This document shows, one piece after another, positions 17,520 to 27,141 of a DNA stretch of 64,000 nucleotides. The translations under genes were made by a program, and so were the position numbers. The stretch's first letter is position 1. Each line of letters begins with the position of its first letter. Origin of the DNA: T3Sed10-241 sp036796255. Its GTDB lineage: Bacteria > Bacteroidota > Bacteroidia > Flavobacteriales_D > Cryomorphaceae. Location of the stretch: assembly GCA_036796255.1 (NCBI GenBank), contig DAIRDH010000005.1:1-64000 (forward strand), read 5' to 3'. Below the pieces are notes generated by a model. That model made no database searches, was not told where the DNA came from, and worked only from the letters and a program-made list of their open reading frames with translations.

Positions 17520-17549
17520 CAAAGGTAGCTAAAATCTATTTACGAACAA
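17520..17549 (-). promoter_or_regulatory. Promoter of the DUF177-rpmF unit
   Basis: On the minus strand TTG (17549-17547), exactly 19 nt, TACCTTTG (17527-17520). It lies across the last codons and stop of pdxA and gives a leader of about 20 nt to the ATG at 17494. Confidence 0.75.
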
Positions 17550-18606
17550 GCGGTGGCTTGTCTTTTTTATTTACGACCATCGCATTGGCTTGCAGGACCT
17601 TGTTTTCGTTGCGGCTCTTGTAGATGTCGATGGCGAAGTACATCGCCTGACGAAAGCTGTTTTCATCTGCAATGCCTTGTCCGGCAATATCGTAAGCGGT
17701 GCCGTGCCCTGGAGATGTACGCACGATAGGGAGCCCCGCGGTAAAGTTTACACTGCTGTCGCCCGCGATGTGCTTAAATGGAATAAGTCCCTGGTCGTGG
17801 TACATGGCGAGTACGGCATCGAATTGCTTCCATGAGCTGCTGGCAAAAAAGCCGTCGGCGGGATATGGCCCTACGGCAAATATCCCTTCATTGCGGGCAC
17901 GTTCAATGGCTGGGCTGATCACATTTTTATCCTCATGGCCCAGAAGCCCGTCATCACCTGCATGTGGATTTAGGCCGAGCACAGCTATTTTGGGCTTTTG
18001 AATGCTGAAATCTTGTTTCAGACATTTGTCCATGGTTGTGAGCTTGGACATGATTGATTTTTCCGTGATATGGGCGGATACTTCGCTCAAGGGAATGTGC
18101 CCGGTAACTACGCCTACGCGCAACCAGGGACAACACATAAGCATGAGCGCCTCATCTACATTGCTGTACTTGGCGAGGTACTCTGTATGGCCGGGGAAGT
18201 TGAAGCCTTCTTGTTGAATGTTTTTTTTGTTGATCGGAGCCGTGACGAGGACGTCGATTTTATTGGCGGCAAGATCTTTCACGGCACTTTCCAGTGATTG
18301 AAAAGCCAGCCAACCCGCTTTTGCAGTCACGAGACCAGGCTCCACCACGAGCTCGTCTTTGGTCAATGAGATTAAATTAAACTTTTTGGCAATGGCTGAG
18401 TCTGCATCTTTAATGCCCTGTACGCTTATTTCATCAAGTCCAATAAGCTTTTTGTAATGGTTGAGTACACGCGATGAGCCATATACTACGGGCGTAAATG
18501 ATTGATACAAACGGCTGTCAGCAAGTGCTTTCAAAATAATCTCCGGTCCTATACCGTTGAAGTCACCAATGGTGATACCTACCTTCACTTTGTTGTCAGC
18601 GCTCAT
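17536..18606 (-). CDS. pdxA: 4-hydroxythreonine-4-phosphate dehydrogenase
   Basis: 356 residues. Oxidises 4-phosphohydroxy-L-threonine in the DXP-dependent route to pyridoxal phosphate. Characteristic segments: GITIGDFNGIGPEIILKAL at the start, the metal ligand region FPGHTEYLAKYS, LNPHAGDDGLLGHED, the MYHDQGLIPFKH segment and VRTSPGHGTAYDIAG near the C-terminus. Its 3' end overlaps the promoter of the next unit. Confidence 0.97.
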   Translation of the reverse strand: MSADNKVKVGITIGDFNGIGPEIILKALADSRLYQSFTPVVYGSSRVLNHYKKLIGLDEISVQGIKDADSAIAKKFNLISLTKDELVVEPGLVTAKAGWLAFQSLESAVKDLAANKIDVLVTAPINKKNIQQEGFNFPGHTEYLAKYSNVDEALMLMCCPWLRVGVVTGHIPLSEVSAHITEKSIMSKLTTMDKCLKQDFSIQKPKIAVLGLNPHAGDDGLLGHEDKNVISPAIERARNEGIFAVGPYPADGFFASSSWKQFDAVLAMYHDQGLIPFKHIAGDSSVNFTAGLPIVRTSPGHGTAYDIAGQGIADENSFRQAMYFAIDIYKSRNENKVLQANAMVVNKKDKPPLVRK

Positions 18607-19023
18607 TATGTAGCAATTGATTTTCTTAAAAATTGAATAGCCTAAAGCCGTTGGCGAAGATAGTGAAGCGCGAGAGACTTTGGAAAATTGACAATTTGGA
18701 GCTACTTCTTAATTTGGGCTGTTTGCGGATAAGAACGTTCACAGGGATCATTTTTTTAATCACAGATTAATGGGGTCCTGATGAACTGCTCACTTTCTGA
18801 TCATGTAGGGAATGCAGGGCAAGGAATGTATTACATCTGAATTTTCGAAAGTTGAACAATTTGCTCTTGACTCTATTATTGACACATGCGTGGCACACAC
18901 TCTCCTGATAACCCATGGTATTGGCGACTCGTCGATCTTTGCCTTTAAAACTACAAATATTTGCCTGTGGATGGCGTTTATACTTTTGAGTATCCCTATC
19001 TTTATACCCCATTGCGACAACCA
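18607..19023. other. Divergent intergenic region, pdxA / sorting-domain protein
   Basis: About 417 bp. No coding stretch found. It should carry the pdxA promoter (not identified) and contains the plus-strand promoter at 18960-18988. Confidence 0.5.
18960..18988 (+). promoter_or_regulatory. Promoter of the 19-kb sorting-domain gene
   Basis: TTTG (18960-18963), 17-nt spacer, TACTTTTG (18981-18988). It falls inside the longest possible reading frame, which argues that translation begins at the GTG at 19024 and not upstream. Confidence 0.65.
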
Positions 19024-21681
19024 GTGAAACGATTTCTCCTCATAGTTTTAGCTTCCTTTTCCTTTCTTCTGGCAGAGGCAACCCACAACAGGGGGGGCGA
19101 AATCATTTACGAGCATGTAGGTGGCTTTACATATAGAATAAGTGTAATCACCTACACCAAGACCTCGGCTCCTGCCGACAGAGATTGGCTTCCAATACTT
19201 TGGGGCGACGGAACGCCGAGAGACAGCATTCAGCGCAACAGTGAAATATTGTTTCCCCTGCGAGATGCACAGCAAAATATTTACACCAAAGTTCACACCT
19301 ACCCAGGATCAGGCACTTATCAACTTTGTGTGACCGATCCAAACAGGAATTTTGGCGTGTTGAATATCAGTAACTCAATATTGCAATTGTTCTCTCTCAC
19401 CACCACACTGCGTATTTCCAGCGTTCAGGCACCCAACAATTCCGTGTACTTTACGAATTTACCACTTCAGGACGCCTGTATTTTTCAACCTTGGGTATAC
19501 AACCCTGGTGCCGTTGACTCCGACGGTGACCAATTGGTATATAAATTGGTCGAATCCTTGGGAGGTGATTGTTCGCCTTTCCCCGATGGCACCTTTGTAT
19601 TTCCCGATGCAATAAATCCGCCCGGAACACCTTTCCCAAATCCTGAGAACCAAATTTCAATCGATCCCAATACGGGAACAATTACCTGGGAATCTCCTCA
19701 GCGTCAAGGGGAATACAATATTGCCTTTGAAGTTGAAGAGTACCGCAACGGTGTTTTGATAGGAAGGGTGCTCAGAGACATGCAAATTGTTGTTGAGCCC
19801 TGTGATAATTTACCGCCTGTCATTGCCGATATACCAGATACCTGCGTGGAAGCGGGCAGCAATGTCTCTTACAATGTGAATGCGGATGATCCAGACGGCG
19901 ATAACGTTCAGTTGTCCGCCTTTGGTTTGCCATTTGAGGTACAGGAGTCACCGGCCATATTTGCACAGAACAGTATGATATCGCCCGTTACGGGAACCTT
20001 TAGCTGGAATACGCGCTGTTCACATGTGCGCATAGAACCTTATCAGGTTTCATTTGAAGCCAAAGACATCAATAACTCAGTAAGCCTGGTAGATGTGGTT
20101 ACCTCTGAAATCAGGGTTGTAGCGCCCGCCCCTGAGAATCTTGTCGCAGAAGCCAGTGGTGCGGGAATTTTCCTGAATTGGGAACAATCCTTTTGCACAG
20201 AAGCCATTGGATATGATATTTACCGTCGCATTAACTTCTTTGGCTTCGAACCTGGTCCTTGTGAAACCGGTGTTCCTGAGTATACCGGTTACACTTTTTT
20301 GGAAAGCGTAGAAGGGCTTGACAATATATCGTACATCGACCTGGATGAGGTCATTTTTGGAAGAGAAGTATGCTACATGGTGGTGGCCAGATTTATTGAT
20401 GGAGCTGAAAGCTATGCCAGCAACGAAGCCTGCGCTGAAATACGGTTTGAAATACCGATCATCAAGAAGAACAGTATTGGCCTCACGGACATAAACGGGC
20501 GGGATACCGTCGCATGGAGAGGACCCGTTGAGCTCGACCTTGAAGTATTTCCCGGACCCTATCAATATAAATTGCTGCGCGGCCAGGGGTATGTCGAAAC
20601 GGATGAATTGGTATGGGAATCACCTTTCGCAAATGAGCTTAATCAACTGGATTCCCTTTGGATTTCGCCCAATATCAATACCGTCGATACTGCCCACAGC
20701 TACCGCGTAGAGCTGTACAGCGGAGAAAATTTTGCCGGAAGGGCCAATATAGCGAGCTCGCTGTTTCTTGAACTCATTCCCGACGACAACCAAATGGAGT
20801 TGACCTGGAGAGAACAAGTGCCATGGATCAATTTCTCATACGACATATACCGGCGCGGCCCGAATGATGATGATTTCGAAATGATCGCTACGGTTGATAC
20901 CATTGGGTTTGTTGATGAACCTTTGGTAAATAACAGAGAGTATTGTTATTACATCGTGTCACATGGCTCTTACTTTGCCGTTGGTGAGTCAGATACCCTT
21001 ATCAATTATTCTCAACAGCGATGCGGCTTGCCATACGACCGCACCCCACCATGTCCGCCTCAGCTCCAAGGCAGTGAAGATTGTGTAGCGCTTACTGTCG
21101 ACCTCAACTGGACCAACCCCAATGTAGAATGTGAGGATACGGATGATGCCATCACATATCAGGTTTATTTTGCTCCCACACCAGATTCCGATTTCGAATT
21201 GATTGCTACGCTGGAAGGAGAAATGTCGACGGAATTCAACTTTGAAGATACGCTAAGCATCGCCGGTTGCTATGCCATTACGGCATTGGATTCACTTGCA
21301 CCATGGCCCGATGGGGAGTTGCGGCGCAATGAAAGCGATTTTAGCAACATCATTTGTTTTGACAATTGTCCGGAATACCAGCTGCCCAATGTGTTTACCC
21401 CGAATAATGACGGAATAAACGACGTATTCATTCCTTTCCCGTACCGCTCTGTTGAGAGTGTGGAAATGACCATCTTCAACCGTTGGGGCGGCATCGTATT
21501 TCAGACCACTGATCCCAACATTTTATGGGATGGCAGAAACAAAGACTCCGGCGAGTTGGTTTCATCCTCGACCTACTTTTATACCTGCAAAGTGTTCACC
21601 ATTCGCCTTGAAGGCTTGGTTCCGGTGAATTTGAAGGGTACAGTTCAGGTCTTTTCAGAAAACGTAAGATCCACAGATTAA
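19024..21681 (+). CDS. Secreted multidomain protein with gliding-motility-type C-terminal sorting domain
   Basis: 885 residues from GTG 19024. This start gives a proper signal peptide (VKRFLLIVLASFSFLLAEA) directly followed by THNRGGEI, a variant of the N-terminus common to Bacteroidota surface proteins (usually ASHxxGGEI). Several beta-sandwich modules follow, including fibronectin-like ones with the pattern LxWEQSFxxEAxGYDIYRR and LTWREQVPWINFSYDIYRR. The last 90 residues are the gliding-motility C-terminal domain: LPNVFTPNNDGINDVFIP, then IFNRWGGIVFQT and STYFYTCKVF. Exported by type IX secretion and surface-attached or released. Function of the passenger unknown. Confidence 0.88.
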   Translation: MKRFLLIVLASFSFLLAEATHNRGGEIIYEHVGGFTYRISVITYTKTSAPADRDWLPILWGDGTPRDSIQRNSEILFPLRDAQQNIYTKVHTYPGSGTYQLCVTDPNRNFGVLNISNSILQLFSLTTTLRISSVQAPNNSVYFTNLPLQDACIFQPWVYNPGAVDSDGDQLVYKLVESLGGDCSPFPDGTFVFPDAINPPGTPFPNPENQISIDPNTGTITWESPQRQGEYNIAFEVEEYRNGVLIGRVLRDMQIVVEPCDNLPPVIADIPDTCVEAGSNVSYNVNADDPDGDNVQLSAFGLPFEVQESPAIFAQNSMISPVTGTFSWNTRCSHVRIEPYQVSFEAKDINNSVSLVDVVTSEIRVVAPAPENLVAEASGAGIFLNWEQSFCTEAIGYDIYRRINFFGFEPGPCETGVPEYTGYTFLESVEGLDNISYIDLDEVIFGREVCYMVVARFIDGAESYASNEACAEIRFEIPIIKKNSIGLTDINGRDTVAWRGPVELDLEVFPGPYQYKLLRGQGYVETDELVWESPFANELNQLDSLWISPNINTVDTAHSYRVELYSGENFAGRANIASSLFLELIPDDNQMELTWREQVPWINFSYDIYRRGPNDDDFEMIATVDTIGFVDEPLVNNREYCYYIVSHGSYFAVGESDTLINYSQQRCGLPYDRTPPCPPQLQGSEDCVALTVDLNWTNPNVECEDTDDAITYQVYFAPTPDSDFELIATLEGEMSTEFNFEDTLSIAGCYAITALDSLAPWPDGELRRNESDFSNIICFDNCPEYQLPNVFTPNNDGINDVFIPFPYRSVESVEMTIFNRWGGIVFQTTDPNILWDGRNKDSGELVSSSTYFYTCKVFTIRLEGLVPVNLKGTVQVFSENVRSTD

Positions 21682-21683
21682 AT

Positions 21684-22283
21684 ATGTTTACAGGAATTAT
21701 TGAGACCTTGGGCACAGTGATATCATCGCGCAGGGATCAAAGCAATATTCACTTGGGCATCCGCTCAAGCATCAGCAGGGAGCTTAAAGTAGATCAAAGT
21801 GTGGCCCACAATGGCGTTTGCCTTACCGTGACGCATATAGTTGATGATGTACATTATGTTACCGCAATAGATGAGACTTTACAAAAGTCTAACATCGGCC
21901 AGCTCACCGAAGGTCAGGAGGTCAACCTGGAAAGATGTGTACTGTCCAATGGACGGCTTGATGGCCATATAGTTCAGGGACATGTAGATACTATCGGGCG
22001 CTGCACTTCCGTAAAAGATGCCGACGGCAGTTGGTACTACCACTTTGAGCACAAAGTGTCACCTGATTTCATGACTGTTGCCAAAGGATCGATCACCGTG
22101 AATGGGGTAAGCCTCACCGTGGTGGAAAGCAGAGCTAACGGTTTCTCAGTGGCCATTATCCCCTACACCTATGAGCACACTACTTTCAAGCATTTTGTGG
22201 AAGGCTCAGAGGTGAATTTGGAATTTGATATTGTAGGCAAATACGTTACTACCTGGCTTAGCCGTCGTGAGTTGAGTGTTTAA
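21684..22283 (+). CDS. ribE: Riboflavin synthase, alpha chain
   Basis: 199 residues. Dismutates two 6,7-dimethyl-8-ribityllumazine to riboflavin. Starts with the family signature MFTGIIETLG; the two lumazine-binding repeats each contain an NGVCLT / NGVSLTVV motif (near residues 45 and 140), and the GHIVQGHVD segment is intact. It starts 2 bp after the sorting-domain gene, so it is probably read through from it. Its stop overlaps the true stop of the convergent metF. Confidence 0.96.
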   Translation: MFTGIIETLGTVISSRRDQSNIHLGIRSSISRELKVDQSVAHNGVCLTVTHIVDDVHYVTAIDETLQKSNIGQLTEGQEVNLERCVLSNGRLDGHIVQGHVDTIGRCTSVKDADGSWYYHFEHKVSPDFMTVAKGSITVNGVSLTVVESRANGFSVAIIPYTYEHTTFKHFVEGSEVNLEFDIVGKYVTTWLSRRELSV

Positions 22284-23388
22284 AACACCGCTTTCGCAAT
22301 TTCCCGCACGGCAGTTGATCTTCCCATTGTATAGTAGTGAAGGCATGGTACATCAGCTTTTATAAGCTCTTTGCTCTGCTGAATGCTCCAGGCCACTCCC
22401 ACTTCNNNNNNNNNNNNNNNNNNNNNNNNNNNNNNNNNNNNNNNNNNNNNNNNNNNNNNNNNNNNNNNNNNNNNNNNNNNNNNNNNNNNNNNNNNNNNNN
22501 NNNNNCATCAGCTTTTATAAGCTCTTTGCTCTGCTGAATGCTCCAGGCCACTCCCACTTCCTTCACCTCATCGTCGTTTTTACAGCGCATGAGTGCATCT
22601 GCCAAATCATCCGGCAGGTCAATGTGAAATGTTTTGGGAAGGAAGGCGATATGCTTGAGTGAAGTGATGGGTTTGAGACCGGGTATAATTGGAACGGTAA
22701 TGCCAATTTCCCTGCACTTGGCAACGAACTCGAAGAACTTGTTGTTGTCAAAAAACATTTGCGTCGTGATGTAGTGGGCACCGGCATCTACTTTTTGCTT
22801 CAGGTAGCTGAGATCTGTTTTCATGCTCATCGACTCGTAGTGCTTCTCAGGATAGCCCGCTGTACCAATACAGAAATTGGTTTTCTGCTGGTTCATACTC
22901 TCTTCGTGAAGGTACTTACCCTGGTTCATTTGTACAATTTGCTTAGTAAGGTCCACTGCGTATTTGTGACCAAATTCTTCGGCAATAAATGTACTTTCTG
23001 ACTTGATGGGATCGCCTCTCAAAGCGAGCACGTTGTCAATACCAAGGAAGTGCAAATCAATGAGCGCGTTCTCAGTTTCCTCGACTGTAAAGCCCCCACA
23101 GATGAGGTGAGGCACAGCGTCAATGCCGTATTTGTTGATGATTGCAGCGCAAATACCTACTGTTCCGGGTCTTTTGCGGATACTGATTTTCCTTAAAAGG
23201 TCGTGACGTTCCTTCTTGTAGATGTACTCCTCGCGGTGGTATGTTACATTGATGAAAGGCGGCTCGAACTCCATAAGCGGATCGATCCCTTCAAAAATTG
23301 CTTCAATGCCTTTTCCCTTAAGGGGGGGTAAAATTTCAAATGAAAAAAGTGTTCCTTTTCTTTGATCGAGATGCTCTGTTACTTTCAC
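22280..23388 (-). CDS. metF: 5,10-methylenetetrahydrofolate reductase (interrupted by an assembly gap)
   Basis: FAD enzyme making 5-methyl-THF for methionine synthesis. N-terminal FSFEILPPLKGKGIEAIF, FINVTYHREE, VPHLICGGFTVEETENAL, LALRGDP and GTAGYPEKH are diagnostic. The 100-N run at 22406-22505 is flanked by the same 55 bp on both sides. If one copy and the Ns are removed (joining 22506 to 22350), the frame continues through DVPCLHYYTMGRSTAVREIA to TAA at 22280, giving 317 residues, a normal length. Read literally, the gap shifts the frame and gives a false C-terminus ending at 22360. Confidence 0.92.
22351..22405 (+). repeat. Left copy of 55-bp duplication at gap
   Basis: Identical over all 55 bp to 22506-22560. 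Interpreted as unmerged overlapping contig ends, not a biological repeat. Confidence 0.95.
22406..22505. other. Assembly gap (100 N)
   Basis: Exactly 100 Ns, the conventional placeholder for a gap of unknown length, located inside metF. Confidence 0.99.
22506..22560 (+). repeat. Right copy of 55-bp duplication at gap
   Basis: Identical to 22351-22405; encodes VGVAWSIQQSKELIKAD of MetF on the minus strand. Confidence 0.95.
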
Positions 23389-23406
23389 AGTTCAATTTTG
23401 TGGGCG

Positions 23407-23414
23407 CAAATATA
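23407..23414 (-). promoter_or_regulatory. metF -7 box
   Basis: Minus strand TATATTTG, a perfect -7 element 18 nt before the metF ATG (23388). No exact TTTG was found at the expected upstream distance. Confidence 0.45.
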
Positions 23415-23468
23415 ATAACCTGCCAATCAGAACAGCACATCCGGACCGAATGTTTTATGCACTGACAT

Positions 23469-26438
23469 TTATTGTGGACGCGCCCCGCGCACTATCGTGA
23501 GGTTGCCAGTCTCTACTTTGCGCAGTTGAGGCAGGGAAAGTTCATAAAAATAGTTGCCCTCAGAGACGCCGTCGGGATCCCAGCCTCGTCCTGAACGGCT
23601 GTTTTGAAACTGGTCGAAATTGTCTTGTTCAAAAACCAGGTTGCCCCACCGGTTATATATCCGAAGATTTGTGCTCGGGAAAAACTCAATAAATTCAATA
23701 TCCCAGGTATCGTTGCGGCCATCGCCATTGGGGCTGATGATGTTGGGGATGTTGTAAGTACACCATTTGCCTTTAAAAACCGAAGAAGCTGATGCCACCT
23801 GACACACACCGAAATTGTCAACAACGCGCACGTCCACAACCACATCTTCCAGTGGTTCAAAGGTCATTGCTGGAAAGGATACTGTGCCCGCAGTTACTTG
23901 CTGGGGTGTTCCATTTACCGACCAGGTATAGGTACCGGTGTTGTTGCCGGATACGGTCGTGGATAGTACAAGGCTGTCAAGGTCGACGCAAAAGTCAGGA
24001 TTGGCAGGCGTAACAGCGATTGTGGGCTGTTGCACAAATCTGAAAAACCTCGACTCTGCATCATTCGGACAGCGGCTGTCGGCAAAAAACACCTCAAACC
24101 GCCCGTATTCACTTGAGGTAATCGAAGTCACGAGGCCATTGGCATTGCTGAAGGTGATGTTGTCATTGGCCGTGGTCCAAATACCATCGCCGGGAGGGGT
24201 AATCTCTGCCTGAACGCCTGGATTTATCAATCCGCAAATTGTATCACCTTCCACTTCAATTTGTATGGCTACCACATCAGAGGTATCGGATGCCGTGCTG
24301 CAATGCCCCACGATTTCAAGGATGTATTGCCCAGTTTGATTGGCTTCATAAGCATATCCACTGAAGTCGAGCAACTGCCCATCAAGCGTCCAGAAAATCT
24401 GGAAATTATCTGCATTCGGAAACTGTGGCCCGGCATCGAATACAATGGATGCGTTGTTGCACAATGTGGTATCCTCAACAAAAGCCTGAATTTGTGGATT
24501 GGGTCTAAAGTCTATAAGCGCGGTATCCTTGTAGGCGCAGTTGTTTTCGGTGATCTCAAATTCATATAGTCCATAATCGTTCACTACAACGTTGGCAAAG
24601 CCAAAATCTAGGGTGTCAAATTCAGCTGTGCTGTTTGCTGTTGGGCTGGACAAAGTAACCCACGAGCCACCGCCAACGGCATTGGCCACCACAAGCTCAT
24701 GTGTAAGGTCGCAAGCAATGTCGTCGAAGGCAACTACAAGGGGGCGAACGTACACATTGAAGGTGGTATCATGAAAACAGCCAAATGAATCTTCAGCCAC
24801 AAAAGTGAAAAAGTTATTGCCTTCGGCTGATGGGAGCACCGTTACTATCGTGTCACTGTTTATGACAATGTCAGGATTGTCGAGCCAATACGCGTCCACC
24901 ACCTGAGGTGTATAATAAATGGTGTCGATCGTGAAAAGCGGATTGAAGTTGAGATTCCAGCTGAAAAGAAAGCCATCGTCCGATTCAAGGTGATCCGTAA
25001 ATTTGAGCTGCCATAGTCCATTCACCGGACAGCCAATGAGGTTATCAAAGTCGTCTGCGGCGGTGTAAGTGCCCGGCGACATGGAATTGCCCGGAGGTAA
25101 ACCAGCTGTGACGTGGTTTCCTGCGGCATTTTCTTCAAGCATTGTACCCCAATCAGCGGTTGGAGAAAAACAATAATCGAAACCTTCACCAGGCACTCCA
25201 AGGGCGTCAGGGTCTTGATCAATGGGTGAACCCAGATAGGTGTTTGTGCCACCCGGATGCTCATGTAAGATCACCTCTTGCCCTGATGGGCAAATGAGTA
25301 CAATTTCCAGGTCTCCAAGGTAAGAATGCTCCATGTTCATGCACACATCCAAAAAATCTTCTGTAGATTCGATAGTCGGATCATCGCTGTAGCCAAAAAT
25401 GTCTATTTGGCTAAAGTAAGAAACAACCTGCTGGGCTATTACGTCAGGAATAGCAATACTATCAGTAAAGTTAAAGTTGAGGTTGACTGCGCTGGTTGCC
25501 GGGCCTACACCCACCGTATCCAAGCCTAAGATTCCGCCTGTTATTTGAGTGCTGTCTGCAATACAGAGGGTGTCCCCAAATACGATATTTGAGAACACTA
25601 CCCTCGGTGCTGCGAGCATGTATGCCTCATAGCGCTCTATGCGGCCATTGACATCAACGATTCGCAAACGTGCAAAATGCCCGCCTGGCTCTTGATAAAC
25701 ATGGGTGAATTCTGTGAGATTAATCCCTTCAACGAGGGTTCCATCACCCATATCCCAAATATAATTACATTCTTCGGCGAGCTGCTCATATCCGTTGCCA
25801 GTAGCGCTTGACAATGGGAAATTAGGTACTGCCGTAAATTGGATAGTATCGAGGTAGCAATGTGTAATTACATTTTTGCCTTCAAGGCCGGGAATTTCCT
25901 CATCGAACAGCTCGTGTGGTGGAGAGATGATAACATTCGCATCGAATGGTTGAAGCTCCTGCACGCAAGTAATACGCGCCCTGAAGCCCAGGCCAGCGCT
26001 CGTAGCTCCCGAAAGAAACACAAAAGTCAAGCAGCTCGAGTTGGTCGTAAAAAACACTCCATTGGGATCGGTTTCCGAATTGAATACTCCTATAAGCGGG
26101 GCCGCTGTTGAATTGCCCGCATACACGTACAACTCGCTATCGCCATCCACATCCCAAATATTGGTTTGATTGTCATTGGTGGGTAAAATGGAAAATTGCA
26201 ACGGATTATTGAGCAGCGTAACGAAGCACACGGTCATTTCATGCGACTCATTTGCCGCGTAGAATCCATTGTTCACATTGCTATCTGTTAGTATCAATTC
26301 GTTCTGGCAATTGTCACTATTCTGTGTGCCTCCCTGCGAAATAGGGAATTCTTGTGCGCACAAATCTGCTTGGCTGAATATCAATATAATTGCTAACGCA
26401 AATAATCTCATTAATGGTTTTATAGAATTGGTTTTCAT
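23469..26438 (-). CDS. Large secreted protein with CUB-like, PKD, P-domain and gliding-motility C-terminal domains
   Basis: 989 residues. Signal peptide (MRLFALAIILIFSQADLCAQ). Next a cysteine-containing CUB-like region (about 30-165), a PKD module with YIWDMGDGT and FTHVYQEPGGHFARLRI (about 190-270), a proprotein-convertase-type P domain (about 320-515, with MEHSYLGDLEIVLICPSGQ and GLWQLKFTDHLESDDG), further Ig-like modules, and a C-terminal sorting domain (IPNIISPNGDGRNDTWDI, LRIYNRWGNLVFEQ, GNYFYELSLP). No peptidase domain is seen, so it is probably an adhesin or scaffold. 16 bp after the small secreted protein gene; likely co-transcribed. Confidence 0.9.
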   Translation of the reverse strand: MKTNSIKPLMRLFALAIILIFSQADLCAQEFPISQGGTQNSDNCQNELILTDSNVNNGFYAANESHEMTVCFVTLLNNPLQFSILPTNDNQTNIWDVDGDSELYVYAGNSTAAPLIGVFNSETDPNGVFFTTNSSCLTFVFLSGATSAGLGFRARITCVQELQPFDANVIISPPHELFDEEIPGLEGKNVITHCYLDTIQFTAVPNFPLSSATGNGYEQLAEECNYIWDMGDGTLVEGINLTEFTHVYQEPGGHFARLRIVDVNGRIERYEAYMLAAPRVVFSNIVFGDTLCIADSTQITGGILGLDTVGVGPATSAVNLNFNFTDSIAIPDVIAQQVVSYFSQIDIFGYSDDPTIESTEDFLDVCMNMEHSYLGDLEIVLICPSGQEVILHEHPGGTNTYLGSPIDQDPDALGVPGEGFDYCFSPTADWGTMLEENAAGNHVTAGLPPGNSMSPGTYTAADDFDNLIGCPVNGLWQLKFTDHLESDDGFLFSWNLNFNPLFTIDTIYYTPQVVDAYWLDNPDIVINSDTIVTVLPSAEGNNFFTFVAEDSFGCFHDTTFNVYVRPLVVAFDDIACDLTHELVVANAVGGGSWVTLSSPTANSTAEFDTLDFGFANVVVNDYGLYEFEITENNCAYKDTALIDFRPNPQIQAFVEDTTLCNNASIVFDAGPQFPNADNFQIFWTLDGQLLDFSGYAYEANQTGQYILEIVGHCSTASDTSDVVAIQIEVEGDTICGLINPGVQAEITPPGDGIWTTANDNITFSNANGLVTSITSSEYGRFEVFFADSRCPNDAESRFFRFVQQPTIAVTPANPDFCVDLDSLVLSTTVSGNNTGTYTWSVNGTPQQVTAGTVSFPAMTFEPLEDVVVDVRVVDNFGVCQVASASSVFKGKWCTYNIPNIISPNGDGRNDTWDIEFIEFFPSTNLRIYNRWGNLVFEQDNFDQFQNSRSGRGWDPDGVSEGNYFYELSLPQLRKVETGNLTIVRGARPQ

Positions 26439-26454
26439 ATTTCACGCAGAACTA

Positions 26455-26850
26455 TTACTTCACCAAATGTGGGTGAGCACGGTTGTACATTTTCGAAAAA
26501 GTGGCATTGTCATGGACCACCAGATATTTGGTTGTTCCCTTGATTTTGTATGCCTTGCTCATGTGCCTGTCTGGGTGCACATCGAGTGCAAGAATGTTAA
26601 TGCTGTTCAGGTCCTTTATCTTCACTGAGTGCTCAGCGATTTTTAGCTTTCCTTCAAGATCAGCCACTTCTCCAATAAAATATCCATGGTCAAGGAAATA
26701 GCTCCAGTAAGCAAGGATTTGGGGTTGGTTTTTTTGAAGATCTGCGATGCGCTCTTGATCAAATTTAGCAAGAAGCCTGTCATCAAAATTGCTTTGAGCA
26801 AATACATCGGCTGCCGACAAAAAAAGAAATAGCCCAATTAATAACCTCAT
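26455..26850 (-). CDS. Small secreted protein of unknown function
   Basis: 131 residues with a clear signal peptide (MRLLIGLFLFLSAADVFAQ). The mature part is about 110 residues, mixed alpha/beta by appearance, ending in HPHLVK. I recognise no family. Its stop lies 16 bp before the start of the large sorting-domain gene, so it is the first gene of a two-gene unit and could be a dedicated partner of that protein. Confidence 0.75.
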   Translation of the reverse strand: MRLLIGLFLFLSAADVFAQSNFDDRLLAKFDQERIADLQKNQPQILAYWSYFLDHGYFIGEVADLEGKLKIAEHSVKIKDLNSINILALDVHPDRHMSKAYKIKGTTKYLVVHDNATFSKMYNRAHPHLVK

Positions 26851-27129
26851 TGTTTTAAATTTACCGCCTTTATTACAGGTATTTAAGATGTATACGCCCC
26901 TTCAGGATAAACCACTGTCGAACAAATATAACGGAAAGTATCTATTTTGTTTGCGATTTTGCATTTAAAGTAGAGCAATGGGCCAAAAAAATGGATGTAA
27001 TCTTGTATTCCTACAGTCATTCACATCAGCATTATGCTTAACATCCGATGTGTTTAAAACTTTACATTCTTGAGGTTGTAATAGTTTCTAACTAAAATTT
27101 TTGTTAGGAAACTCCACACTATTTTACCG

Positions 27130-27137
27130 TAATTTTG
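27130..27137 (+). promoter_or_regulatory. lepA -7 box
   Basis: TAATTTTG ending 4 nt before the lepA ATG. The nearest upstream TTTG (27100-27103) is 26 nt away, longer than normal, so only the -7 element is confident. Confidence 0.5.
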
Positions 27138-27141
27138 CATC

